NCBI GenBank assembly: GCA_973895155.1
Contig: OZ316897.1
Span: forward strand, 5,890,001-5,954,000
Source: Marsupella aquatica
Lineage: Eukaryota > Marchantiophyta
Direction: 5' to 3'
DNA: 64,000 nt
The number at the start of each line of letters is the position of its first letter. Positions within the stretch are counted from its first letter, which is position 1. Below the pieces are notes generated by a model that saw only the letters and a program-made list of their open reading frames with translations, did no database searches and was not told where the DNA came from. Both the position numbers and the translations under genes were made by a program. Below are positions 36,349 through 49,138 of this stretch, one piece after another.

Positions 36349-38483
36349 ATGCTAGTCGCTTCCAATTAAGCACTCTTGTGCTTCATTCAAACTGGAAAGA
36401 AGCTGCTCCTATATATATATATATACAGCCTCTTTAGTCTGGCAGCAATCCCATTGGTGCAGTTTTGGGCAGTCGCTGAGAACACGACTTTCAAAAACCA
36501 GTCATCTGTTCGGACCCAGTGCGTAACGAGAAACCCAGCCGATGGGGTAAAGAAAGACTGGAGCAGTGTTCCTGTACTTGGCTCTTTGCAGGATTTCTCA
36601 GCTGTCTTTCTTGTATACTATATTCAATACAATATTATGATATCTTCAACCATTCGATATTCAAACAGTTTTCTGTCTTATCTTTGAATACTGTCAAAAC
36701 ACTTTTGGCAGTGCCTCCAGTTCTGATTTCCAGCGGCCGACCGTGCTTTACCTGTTTCCTTTGCTTAAGTTCACTTGGCTCTGTAGACTTAAAAGTTCAT
36801 TCATTCATCCTTTTTTAATCTCCCTTCGCTTGTATTGTGGTCCTTTGGAATATATTTCATGAAACTGCTGTACCGCCGTACAACCAGTAGGTTACCAGGG
36901 CTATTACTGCCCGGGTTTTCTGCTCACTTTGGAGGATGTGTGTGTATTGTGAAAGCCGAATCTTCCATAACGAGTGGGTCCTTTCAAAGTCGAACAAATC
37001 ACGCCCATTCAAGATCCAGAGTACTGTACCTTTGCTTTCAAATATGCAATCATGACATGAAGCCAATAAAGTAAAACTTTTCTCTTTGTCTTGAGCAATA
37101 CCTATCTCAACAGTAATCCTAGAGGATTCACGGACGTCGATGTGTTCGCGTTGACGATGTTAGGTCAGCATCAATGAGAGGGTGGTTCTGCACCAAGTTG
37201 CAAGGCTGCCTTTGCTTCAATTGACTATTTCCAATTTGGCTTTCTGTCTTCAGGCGATCACACTTCGCTTTCCTTTCTTCTAATTAAAAGCAAAGAGGTG
37301 ATGCACAAAAACTTACATAAGATCTCGAAAGAGAGTTTGATGGACTTCAATGAGGCAATGAGTATTCACTAAAACGCTAAAGAACGAGATTTAAAAATAT
37401 TACAACCTGAAGGACCAAGTTGATCGATCTCACTAGTCATCAGCGTATGGGAACTGCCTCCAGTACTAGAAAACTAGATACAAAATAGACTTATCACCAC
37501 CTCAACGATTTCAGTGAACTGCTTTAGAAGACACAACCTAAACTACGTACAATGTGCTTTTGGTGGAGAATGCTCCTTCGTTACTTAGATTCTCCTACGC
37601 TACGTCCTGTCTAAAATGTTTCCACTCCCTGCAAACTCACAACTTCAATCTGCCAAAAGTATTCATCAGATCATCTGAAGGAGACATTACATCTCCATCG
37701 CCACTCCAACTCAGGGAAGCTATAATAACCAAAAAAAACATCAAAGGTTGCTGGAAAACTAGTTGACAATTGCCATGAATTAAATCATGTTATACTCATA
37801 CCAACCAAGTAATATTAACGAAATGCGGACGTCTACCGCGATCACCCCTCACCATTCACATATCCTCGTAGAGCGAAAAAAATTCAGAAGAAAGTTACAT
37901 ATCACTTTCCAGGTAACCTCGGCCATTCTAGAACCTACCTTGCATCATGTTGAACGTCAATTCAACAAACACCCAAACAGAAACTGTAAGCCACTCAAAT
38001 GTATATTAACGATATGGTGGCTTTTGCCTGCATATCACCTCAGAATTCTCCACACTACTTTGTTGCAGAGCAGCCATTGAACCATTTGTTCTGGCTTTTG
38101 ACCTAGGCATGCATGTTTGTTGAGCACCCGATCAGAATTGCAACCACACGCAGATTACCAGAAGCCAGTATTCTGGTGTTGCTTTCAGAATCCCGGGCCT
38201 TCTCGACCAATCTAAAAGGAAAGATTTGTTGCTGATATATTCTAAAGCTCGACAGTACAAAGATAAGTTGGACCCATTACGTCTGCCGCAGGTCTTCAAA
38301 ATGTCTAGGCCGTTGGGTGCCAGTACACTCGACACCTCAGAATCAACTGAACCCTTCTACATCCACGTTACCCAAGCTAATCACAAGGAATGTTGAGTAT
38401 CTGATGGAAGGGGCCAAACCATCTTACTCAAACCGAGACAATGGATGAGGCCCTCTCAACTTGTGTAGTCCATTTTATACAAC
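36349..38483. other. Intergenic region between convergent gene 3' ends
   Basis: Contains the 3' UTRs of the ARM/TPR gene (plus) and the H+-PPase gene (minus). No further gene is recognised; short frames have no domains. Confidence 0.5.
36410..36425. repeat. (TA)n microsatellite
   Basis: Eight TA dinucleotides about 60 bp after the stop codon of the ARM/TPR gene, probably in its 3' UTR. Confidence 0.85.
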
Positions 38484-41400
38484 TCAACTCTCAAGGAACA
38501 AGGGTGCCATCACAAGTGTTATGGTTGCCAGCATTTTAATCAGCACATGAATTGAAGGTCCTGCGGTATCCTTGAAAGGATCACCAACCCTGCAGAAGGA
38601 AGACCACCAATGTCAATTTCTTTAAGCAGGGTTAAGAACGATCAACCATGACCATTCGGCATGAATATCTAACTCAACCTCATTTGACAGAAGTAATGCA
38701 AAACAAGAAATATGTGAATATGAAAGTGAATGGATACTTCAACTGTCCAAATGTTTCCGATGCGGCTTTGTCAAGAATTTGGTCTGCTAAACTTACGTAT
38801 CTCCAGTAACTGCTGCTTTGTGCGCTTCACTACCCTTGCCACCGTACGCACCACTTTCAATATATTTCTTGGCGTTGTCCCAGGCACCACCAGAGGTATT
38901 CAGGAAGAGAGCCATGAGGATACCAGAAACAGTTGCAAACATAAGCATTCCTGCAACTGCCTTTGCCCCGAGCAATGGCTGCTCAGTGTACTGGCCCAAT
39001 ATTCTAAAAACAACCCCTGCAGAGAGCCACCACAACTTTCTATCAGTCTTGACGAAACACAGCACATTAATATGAGACAATTTCTCGACCAATACCAAAA
39101 TGCAACTAAACTTCTCATAATCACGATTCTTGCTCAGCAATTTTCAGGCAGAATGCTTACCAATAACAATCGGCGAAATCACAGCTAGTAATCCAGGTTT
39201 GATCATCTCCCGGAGAGAAGCTGACGCAACTATTGAAACGCATCGCGCATAATCAGGCTTTTCTTGGTAGGTCTGGAGGAAGAAGAAATGTAGACAAAGT
39301 GTCACAAGAAGCTCAGAAGAGAAGTCATTGCGTCACAACTAGATCTTTAAGTGCAGGCTGCAGATATTATCCTCACAGTACTCCCTTCTCACGAACCCCT
39401 CCACTCTCAGTTGAAGGGGAGACCAAGTAGAGATACAAGAGGCTCCATCAAGGTAGAAACCAGAATTATAATCCTTGAAAAGACCATACCATAATGCCCG
39501 GTCGCTCGATGAACTGCCTTCGGACTTCCTTGACCACTTCTTGAGCAACTCGTCCAACAGCTGCACAGGCCCATGCGCTGAAGAGGAAGATGAGCATTGC
39601 TCCCAGTAATCCTCCTACAAAAACCTCTGGAATGGCAATATCCACCTGCGGAGCACACGGCTTCAAGATGAACAACAAGATATTTTGTTGTACTTGGGCC
39701 ACAAACTCGAATTGAAGACACAGGTGAAATAAAGGTTTCCAGTTGCCTTTCAGGGGTTAGCCACGGCAAGTTAAGTACAAGGAAATTTCAGCGGGCGAGA
39801 GAACAAGTCTTATTTGCAGCAAAATATTTCCCCCCCTCTCGACTTGGTTCTTGACTTATTATCGTACCGTTGTGAAAGGGATCCCAGAGAAAGAGGACAC
39901 TTCATCCATGTAAGCACTGAACAGAAGGAACGAAGCCAAGGCTGCAGATCCAATAGCGAAGCCTTTGGTAGTTGCTTTGGTGGTATTTCCGACCGCATCC
40001 AGAAGATCTGTTATCTCTCTTACGCTCTCTGGCTGCAACAACGACTTCCTATGTTAGAATGAAGGAACTCCTACTACAAAGTTGAGCCAGGAGATGGAAA
40101 GAATGACCGCCTTCGCACACACTTACAACACTCTTGTAGAAACCAAACGAGCTCACCTGCTGGCTCATCTCAACAATCCCACCAGCGTTATCAGCAATTG
40201 GTCCAAACATGTCCATAGTGAGAACATAGCCTGCGGTGCTAAGCATGCCCATTGTAGCAACTGCTGTGCCAAAGAGACCCCCTGCTTGACTTCCCGACTC
40301 ATCAATCAGGCCAGAGGTTTTGCCCAACCAGTAGGCAAGGATGATAGCTACACTTATAACGAGCACCGGCAATGCTGTCGACTCAAGACCCAGACCCACT
40401 CCGGCAATAATATTTGTGCCGTGTCCTGTTGTACTTGCAAGAGCCAGTTGTCGTACTGGTTCATATTTGTAATCTGTATAATACTGTGATATCCATACGA
40501 ATAGATATGCTGTGATGATGCCCACAAGCCCGCAAAGCGCAAAATGAAGCCATGCTGTTGGGGCCTGCTCTGTGTAGAGAAGCCATCTCGTAGACTGTTC
40601 AAGAGATGGCATGTCACACGAAATTAGGGGTGCCTAGACACTAGCACAATAAGAGAGGTGAGAATCCATGGAACCGTGGAAACTTAGTTGAAGAATTTAT
40701 CTGGTTTGGCATTTTGCAAAGCAATTTCAAACCGTCAAGGGTCCACAGGAATTGAAGGCCAAGCCATGATTCAATTTCAAAATGGGCAAACTTACTCCAG
40801 CGAAGGCGATAACTGCAAGGAGTAGTGTCAAAGAGTAGCCCTTCTGCAATATTGCCATTGGATCTTCCACAACTGACTTTGAGCTGGGATCCCTCGTTCC
40901 CTTGATGGATAAAATTCCGGCAGCGGACACTACCAAGTCAAAGGAGTGAACCACTAGCGGGAATAGGATGAACCCAGAAGCATCTGAAAGTTTAAATCGG
41001 ATCGGAACATGAGCCACGAGACTAAACATAGTAACGGCAAAATGAAGACTTCACATTATGGATCTCATAAAATGATTTGCAAACGTTCGTGAAGTACAAT
41101 TTAACCAAAAATCGCCCTTAGTGAATCGTGAGACAGACAAATGACACTTTGCCATAGATCTTGACCTCAAACGCGTCAGAAATTACGTCGTCATGTGACC
41201 AAATTTAGGGCACTTTACCGTCAAGTTTGCATCGTTTGGCCATGGTGCCCCCAAGAATCATTGCACTAATAATCTCAGCAGCAATACTCTCAAACAGGTC
41301 TGCACCACGTGCTGCGCAATCACCAACGTTATCCCCTACCTGCGAAACAGCCATATACAGAATACACTCTGTTCTTATAATTGGCACCACAATCAATTTC

Positions 41401-43916
41401 GTGACTCTCAACAGTGCTCAATTCAGTGGTTCCCCGCTAAACTGGATCACAATATTAGATCGACCCACCGTTGATTGTGACATCACACCCGAGCAAAAGT
41501 CTCCCGTATCAAAATCTCTCTCAACCACCTTTGACCAATCATTGCAACACAGGTGGGTGAGAGCGGAAGCGACTGAAACCACTTATATGACAGAGATAAC
41601 CAGAGCAGTAAGAAGGCTCCCTACCAGGTCTGCAATAACAGCAGGATTTCTCGGATCATCCTCTGGTATATTTTGCTCTACTTTTCCAACCAAATCTGCA
41701 CCAACATCTGCCGCCTTTGTGTATATGCCACCACCAAGCTGAGCAAAGAGAGCCACAAAAGATGCTCCAAAACCGTATCCGACCAGAAGTAGAGGCACTG
41801 CAGCCACAAACCAACACTTGAAATGATGTAGACAATCCTGATCTAATCATCAAAGATCTCAATAAAGACACCCATGGCAGCATTTCATAAAATATGATCA
41901 TCTCGGACAACGATCATCAAAGATCTCAATAAAGACACCCATGGCAGCATTTCATAACATATGATCATCTCGGACAACTACCCTATCACTGGGCAAGACG
42001 ACAACAATACAACGATGGTTTCTATAATTCTGACAACAGAGTGTCCCTGTAATCAACTCACATTCTGTCATTTTCAGAGTGTGGGGACCGTCACCGTCCA
42101 CATTAAGGACGACATAAAAAGTCGAGTAAAGTACTGCCACTCCTAGAACAGTCATGCCCACGACAATAAGAGCTGAAAATCCTCCAGCACGCAAAGACAC
42201 CTGAAGTAGGAGGCAAACGAGCCATTTAGTCAGTCTGGTTTGCTGAGGATGAGATTTAGAGAGCTAGAGCAGATCCAGATAAGCCTAAAAATGTTTGATA
42301 TATCTAACCAACCTGCAGAGCTTCCCTTGCTGAACGCCGAGCGGCACTTGAAACACGTACATTGGCTCTTACTGATACCCACATGCCGATGTAACCCGCA
42401 ATGCCAGAACAGACTGCTCCGAGAAGGAACGAGAGAACTGTAATGAAAGCTAAGGTTGACCTATAACGGATACAAGGTGCATCCACGGATTAGAGAAGTT
42501 AGGAAATACAATGGATTTCGGAATGCATAGTTTACTTACTTAACATAGGGGCTATGAATCTCGCACATCATCCTAGAAAGCTGTGTAATGAAGGCCAATT
42601 AGAAGATTTTACTCACACCTTTCCAATCCAGACGCTTCCTGCTCAGCACTGGATCTGCGGAATGTGTATATTCCAAGAATTACAAATGCAAGAACAACTG
42701 CCATCTTAGAAATGGTACTATATTGTGTTCGGAAGAACCCTTCAGCACCATCTCGTATAGCATCTGATATCTGCAAAAAATAAGCTTTCTCATTTCCCCT
42801 GCCTCACTACCATTTTTTGGTGGCAATAAAACGAGACTCGTTGCATTTTTTACGTCGCTACAAGAATTACGGTCACATGATGAACATCATTTAAGATACT
42901 TAATGAAAATCAAATCTACTTATGGCAGTGAGTTCTCTATCCACCATGTCAACACACCTGAACCATTTCCGGGGGCCCCTCGTCTTTGGCCATGACCCAA
43001 TGGGCCAGGTAAGTTGCCAAACCCATGCTCATCAAACAGATGGTGAAAACAAATACTAAAATTGGTGACGTAAGGGACCCAATTCGAAAGAGCCCGAGGA
43101 CAGTTAGGGCTATCAAAAAGTAGTATAATCTCCGATCAAGTCTCATTGCAACCCTGACAATCTGAAGTACAGTACACAAGTTAGGTATCCCTCAGCGAAT
43201 CGTCATTTAGTTGGAGGATCCAGTCTGCACGTTAGCTGCAAGGTTCTACCAATACATTACAGTTCACCAGCGTCAAAATATGGAAATCAATTTACTCCAT
43301 CAGATCTCGATCCTGATCTGCAATTCACGAGCCACTTCCATGACGCCTGTAGTTGACAAATACTTAAGCACTCTTCCGTGTTTTGCTTCTTACTATTATA
43401 CTTCACAGAGATACGTTTAACAGCCCTATTGCCTGGAATAGTTTCATACAACCTTGCCAGTGAAACAAAAAGTGGCAGGGATGCAAAATGCTGCTACTCC
43501 TGGACCAGATATAGCGACTGTCAGCTTCCTGTGATGCCACCGACTTCTATGAGTTAAGACGAACAGTTCCAACCCCAACGTCAGTTAAAATCCGGCAGAT
43601 AATTATGTTCGAATACCAGCTCGTAGTCAAGGACGTGATTTTAAATCTCGAAACTGTCATCGACAAGATAGGCTTCGTAAAGCTGTATGAACTTAAGGCT
43701 AGAGTACGGAAACAAATGTAAAAACAAAATAGTTTCGCACGTAACCGTGGATGAATTCGTGGACAGCAAGAAATCAGGATCGAAGATCACGCGGTGACGG
43801 AAACTTACCCAAGGAGACGTAGCCTTTACTCTCAAAGATGGGAAAGCCTTCATTTTCTCCTGGTAGGACCCCATCATCATGGCAGACTCTACATCTTTCC
43901 GATCGTCGTCCATCAT
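38484..43916 (-). CDS. AVP2: Type II (K+-independent) H+-translocating pyrophosphatase (14 exons)
   Basis: Exons (minus): 43916-43809, 43161-42958, 42770-42619, 42460-42313, 42200-42062, 41797-41625, 41339-41219, 40983-40796, 40594-40157, 40032-39868, 39645-39490, 39272-39161, 39016-38797, 38589-38484. All introns are GT-AG and all phases join, giving 809 aa; Arabidopsis AVPL1/AVP2 is about 802. The enzyme couples PPi hydrolysis to proton pumping and has about 15-17 membrane helices. Visible motifs are the substrate-binding [11 protein letters not shown] and [19 protein letters not shown] (residues about 270-315), [13 protein letters not shown], and the C-terminal [31 protein letters not shown] has Lys at about residue 576 and Thr three positions on, the K+-independent type II signature; type I has Ala. 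Type II enzymes sit in Golgi/trans-Golgi membranes. The start MMDDD… is chosen because it fits the Arabidopsis N-terminus. No defects are seen. Confidence 0.97.
41846..41979. repeat. 67-bp tandem duplication in H+-PPase intron 5
   Basis: Two adjacent copies beginning ATCATCAAAGATCTC, nearly identical over the 67-bp unit (a clear difference is AAAATATG versus AACATATG). They lie inside intron 5 (42061-41798), away from both splice sites. Confidence 0.9.
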
Positions 43917-45500
43917 TATGCCACTGTTCGAGCTCACAAATCTACGTGCAATGTATGGAGCAGTATTGGGTTCCCCCACTGTCGCCAGATCCACCCCTGA
44001 CCCCTGACGAAGAATTTTGACGAATCACAGAAAGAACGCAACACACACCTGAGTGTGCGTCACGTCCTTTGCCTGTGTAAGATCAAAAGTCAGCAGGCGA
44101 GGACGTCAACGAAAAATTTGGCTGTACAGTGATAGCTCTACCCTAGTAAGTATTAAGATTCCGAAATACTTCCTAGGAGATCGAAATCATATTGTGCAAA
44201 TTGCCCGAACGGCTCAATGTGATCACCATATATGACCTCCCAATTTTCTGGGAAAGGAAGAGACAATTATTTCCGGGGAGGATATTGGGAGTGGCTGGTG
44301 AAACCATATGGGACAACAGTAACTCTATGAGCAAGACAACACCGATGAGAGACATGCATTATGGAAGTGCGTACGCGGCGGGTAAAAACTGTAGGAATAC
44401 TTCGGCAATGCCAGCTACACTCCCTGTCAAGGGGACCTGTGGAAACGCCCGAGCAAACCGCAGAGGAGTAATTTCACTCGCCTGTCAACTGCTTCTCGGA
44501 ATCGGATCGATAGAGACCGGCGTACCCCCTTCTCTGACGCCAAATCTGCGATAGCGTGGATGTTGTAGAAGGCAAGAGAATGTCGCCCGATCTGCTGCTA
44601 TTTATAGGCCTGCCAGAGTCAGTCACGCCTTTCAACCTTGAAAAGCTCACAAGCAAGAAATTGAAAGCGCTCCGTAATGTCGCAGTGCAGATTATACGCG
44701 AAGGGGCGGGCAATGTTGGCGATGGTAATAATGACGAAATGACTAAAAACGCAGGCCGGCTGGCTGTTCGTCCGGAACTCCAATTACTTCTCCGTAACCG
44801 CACGGCTGGCGCTTCCTCGAGGCTCAGGGAAGCAAGGCAAGCTGCATCTGCAGCTCACATGAAACGCCGGGCCTCGGTTTCAATGTCCTTCACCCACTCT
44901 ATAGTTCTTGAATCAATCACTACAACACTCAAGCTTTACCAATCGATCGAAGCACCAGCATTTCTTCCTTCGATCCCGCTATTCTTCCCGCCACCCTCCT
45001 CCCAAATTGCATCCGGTGAACTAGACAAGCTTCGTTGCCCTTCCCTCTTCCTCCTTGCCCGGCCCCGTCCTTTCCCTCGAAAGCCCGGGCAACGAAGAGC
45101 TCGACCGAACTCACGTCCTCCTCTCGCACAAATTCCTCTACCTACCAATTCGTAGCGGACACAACTGTCGAAGTTCTTTCGATCAGACGAGCGACAGATT
45201 TGCAGGAGAGAGAATGCAACCAAGAGTTTAGTCCAAACACGAGACAGAGAGCGACGAATTGCCAAAAATAGGAGGGAAGGAGCAACAAAGAGAGGGTACG
45301 ACAAGAGAACGATGACGGGCTGGTGACTGGAGTGAAACCAGAAAATCACTCGGAAGCGAAAGGCCAAACGGAAAACGCAAACAGACGGAGGGGGAGAGTG
45401 TGGACGGATGAACAACTAAGAGCCGTCTTGCATATGGCCAACCTAAATTAAAAAAAAGAACGGCAGACGGATGCCTAAACTCTGACCGTATCGAGGACGT
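43917..45500 (-). promoter_or_regulatory. 5' UTR and promoter region of the H+-PPase gene
   Basis: The frame stays open a little upstream of the chosen ATG, but no better ATG exists there. CT/GA-rich tracts around 44930-45080 are typical of plant core promoters or 5' UTRs. A plus-strand frame of 199 codons at 44556-45155 has no recognisable domain and is not called as a gene. Confidence 0.4.
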
Positions 45501-48500
45501 TAATCAGAACCCCGCAAGCATTTGATCGCGACCTAGACTAGGTTCAAGGTGTCGACAAGGTTAACTTCCCTTATCTTGGGCACCCACGCCTTGCTTGTAA
45601 ACCCGCAGACCAAAGAAAGGGGACCTACTACTGTAGTGGCGAGGAGTTTCCATCAGGAGTTGAGCGTTCGAGCCACACCGCCAAAAAATCAAAGGCCGGC
45701 GCCCTACCTGGAGACTTTAATTGTCATGTGTTGAGTAATTTACGGTCCTTGTCCAATGATAGGATTCCACCTCTAACTTTGATTGTCTCATTACAATATC
45801 GACTGCAGCTTTGCAAAGCTGAGCCTTGGAAACACTTTGAAAATCCTAATCCCGACAGAGTCAATGTGAGCCACTCATAAGTAAACACTAACACATAACC
45901 TGAAAGTACAATCAAGAACATACGTATTCCATTACAAGCATATGGTTCCCATATTTCTCCTCACATACACAGGTTGACTTACAGTTGCCCTATACCTCGT
46001 AAAGGTCACCTTACGCGCTGAATCCCATGCATAATTCCTAAGAGCAACTCAACGATCAAATGAGCCTGCATGGCCTAAAAGGAAATTATAGGGGCTTCAG
46101 ATGAATAGTTTCCCAACTGTGGCCCCTCGTTCTAAAGATATGGTAGCCATTACATAGTGTCCCAGCACTTGTGTAACCAAGATCTTATGGCTGTGAGTGT
46201 TTGTACATACCATCCTTATGGAGCATGTATTTTGGGATTCTGTAGCCTTTTTGTCCTAGCCATAGAAGAACTTTATGTCTTTGACTGTAAATAGTCTTTG
46301 GCTGTAAATCAGTTAGGTTCCTGCTTTGACACACCCTATTCCCCTTTTTAGAACCCTGTTGTAATATTTGGCATGATAATTGGGAGAGTGTATCTCTATC
46401 CTTGCCCCGATTCCTATCAATGTTAGAAATTTGACCACATTCACAAGATCTTGGACATGCTTGAGATTTCAAATATGGGTATGTCAACACTTCACATTGG
46501 AGAGGATAGAGGTCAGAGCATCCCACCAAACTTGGTATACCAACTTTTGGTGAGAAAAATTGTGTGCAGGGCTTGACTGGTGTGCGCAGACCGGTAGGGT
46601 ACCCCACCCATTTTGGTATTATGCTGCACCAACCAATGGACTATGGTGGCAAGAGTCAACCACAGTCTGCTCGCTGCAGTCTTTCCTATTGATGAGAAGG
46701 TAAAGAATGAGAAGACGTCTCTTTTGGCAAATTCATGATGCTATTTGTGAGGAAGATCCCTACTTCATCCAGAAACAAGATGTTGCAAGAATTCTTGGGT
46801 TTCATCGATCCAGAAATTGATTGTTGCTTTGAGAATGCTTTCATTGGAATTTTCCGCTGATGCCCTTGATGAGTATGTGAGAATCGGGGAGAGCAGTGCG
46901 ATGAAGTTCTTGAAGCAATCTTGTTCTGCTCTTAGAGACCACTATGAGGAGGAGTACCTCAAAACCCCCACTGTCACACAAACAACATGAGCCCTAATTC
47001 CAAGTTGACACTATTTTGTGCTTACATCCACCAGTCAAGGTGAGGTTGCGGGCAAGGAAGGATCTGCCTCATACAATCCCATTGTCAAGATCCAACCGTA
47101 AGTATACATATATATAAATATCATAGGTATGTTTGGATGATACCATTGGAATGCACCCACTCTTAGTAACCCTGACTAACTTTTGGCTTGAATGGGACTT
47201 CCAAGCCATTGCCAACAACCTAAAATTGCAACATATTTAGCATACACCTTCTTACAATCCCAACCATTAGTGTACACCCGGTGCATCCCTTAAATAACGC
47301 CTTTGTCAAAGACAAGGTATACTCAATACATAGATTACTCGCGAAGATTGGAGGGCAAGGCTATGTTTACTTAGAGGAATAAGTTGTGGTAAACATAGTT
47401 GACTCAACTTCTAAGAGACTAGCCAACCTAATAGTAATCGATGCCCAGACTCAACGAGACCTGGTCTCATGCCTGCCCGACAAGCTTGACTTTGGCTCTC
47501 ACTCCTTAGTGCTCTCAAATCCTGCTCAGCTGGAACTCCCCATCCACCACGCAGCCTGATTCCACTAAGGAGGGCCCCCCATTTACATAGGGAGGGGGGG
47601 CCCTAAATACTACTTGCCAAAGGGACAAAAGAGGCAACCACCTCCCCTGAGTAATCCCTGCCTAAGTACCTAACTGGTTGTTGTCTTCAAAAATTGTCGC
47701 AATTGACTTTCACTATCCTAGAGTAGTTAACCTGCAACCCTAATCCTTAGAACCTAACTATCTATTTCTTGTACTATGTTGATTAGCATTGTAGGCATCA
47801 ATGGTCCTAACTGAGTCTCTTCCAAATCTTGCGCCACTAATCGGGTCCTAATGGCAGCTATTTTGCTGCTAAAGTTAGCCTAAAGAATGATGCCCCCTGC
47901 CATCTTGCTGTACATTTTTGCTGACTCACTATCATAGTAACAACTTGGGCTTAATTCTGAGTTAACATTCTTTACGTGCTTATGTCCACCAGTAGGGGTA
48001 AGGTTTTGGGCAAGGATCGAGGGGTGTAGTGGTGGGCTTTTACACATACCAGCCTAAGTCGGGCTACTACCGTATATTGATATCATAGGTGTATTTGGAT
48101 TCCCCCACTAGAATGCACCCACAATTAGTGACTCTGACTAACTCCCGGCTTGGGGACTTCCAAGCATTGCCAACAACACAAACTTGTGACATATTTAGCA
48201 TACACTTTCTTATAGTCTATGACTCGGGCCAATGTGTCACTTAGTTACCATGTATCAATTAGTTGATTAGGACATGTACAGTCTCTAGGACCGTATCCAT
48301 GTAGTAAGGAACAATACGCATAGCAATTTTAACAATTATGATTAGGCTCGGCTTGGGGTCTCACTATATGGAGGCCTCCCCATCACCTGCGACGTTTTTA
48401 GGCATTGGACCCCCTAAAATATAAGAATTTATTTAGTTTTTCAGCCCCTATAAAGTTGGAATATTCTTGTAATATTCCAAAAATTTGGTTAGAAGGACCC

Positions 48501-48781
48501 TAATGTTCTTATAAGTCTCAAAATTGGATTTAAAAGACCCTATTGTTCTTCTGAGAAAATTATTAAGTCTTCCCTTCAAACCAATAAACTGACCTTATCT
48601 GTTGTCGCACGTGATGTGCCAATTTTGTGGAAGTGAAACCCCTGAAAGGCAAGGAATAGGCTAGTCAACTTAATGAGTGCCAATTTACGATGCACACTAT
48701 TACAACCCTTTGCTGTACTATGGCGACGGTGGAGTAAAAGTTTGTTATGGCAATTCAAGCTTGGACCAAAGTAGTTGCGTT
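45501..48781. other. Repeat-derived intergenic region
   Basis: No gene recognised. It includes two diverged copies of a 245-bp block listed separately. Short frames lack domains. Confidence 0.5.
47020..48222. repeat. Two diverged direct copies of a 245-bp block
   Basis: 47020-47265 and 47978-48222 share, in order, GTGCTTA…TCCACCAGT, ATCATAGGT, TTTGGAT, GAATGCACCCAC, CTGACTAACT, CATTGCCAACAAC and CATATTTAGCATACAC. A third partial relative is at 54018-54070 (TATGTTTGGATTCCGCC). The spacing of about 958 bp would suit LTRs of a small element or a segmental duplication; termini were not found. Confidence 0.65.
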
Positions 48782-49124
48782 TGTTAGGATTTACTCTTAG
48801 GTCTAGAGTTACGATTGTATCATAGTTAAGGCTAACCTTAGTCGCAGCCTTGGTTAGGTTAGTCATGTTGTGCACACTCTATAACCAAGCGGTGTTTGCT
48901 TGGAGAGGAGGATCTCAGGCTCATTGTTACGGAGCTAGTTGAGAGAGAGAGAGCTTGCGCTGTGGATGCTTGGTATGGCCGGTCGACCTAGAGTGCAGTA
49001 AAGCTCATGTGTGTTCCCGTGGACGTAGCCTCATGTGGAGGTGAACCACGTATCTCTCTGTGTTGACTCTTGTGCGTTGGAAAATTCATGGGCTTGCCGT
49101 TGAGATTGTTGGCTATGCTCAACA
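48782..49124 (+). repeat. 5' LTR of copia copy II
   Basis: Starts TGTTAGGATTTAC, ends GCTCAACA (343 bp), with CGTGGACGTAGCC and GGTGAACCACGTA inside. It belongs to the same family as the other three LTRs. No matching 3' LTR was found up to 64 kb. Confidence 0.88.
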
Positions 49125-49126
49125 AT

Positions 49127-49138
49127 TGGTATCAGAGC
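49127..49138 (+). other. Primer-binding site of copia copy II
   Basis: TGGTATCAGAGC, two bases after the LTR end, complementary to initiator methionine tRNA. Confidence 0.92.

Noticed and set aside
43917-43994. N-terminal extension of the H+-PPase from a GTG-type start at 43994
   Set aside because: Plant nuclear genes start at ATG, and the Met at 43916 matches the family N-terminus.
44556-45155. 199-codon plus-strand frame upstream of the H+-PPase gene
   Set aside because: No domain, composition follows the CT/GA-rich promoter DNA, and similarly long frames exist on the opposite strand of the same stretch.
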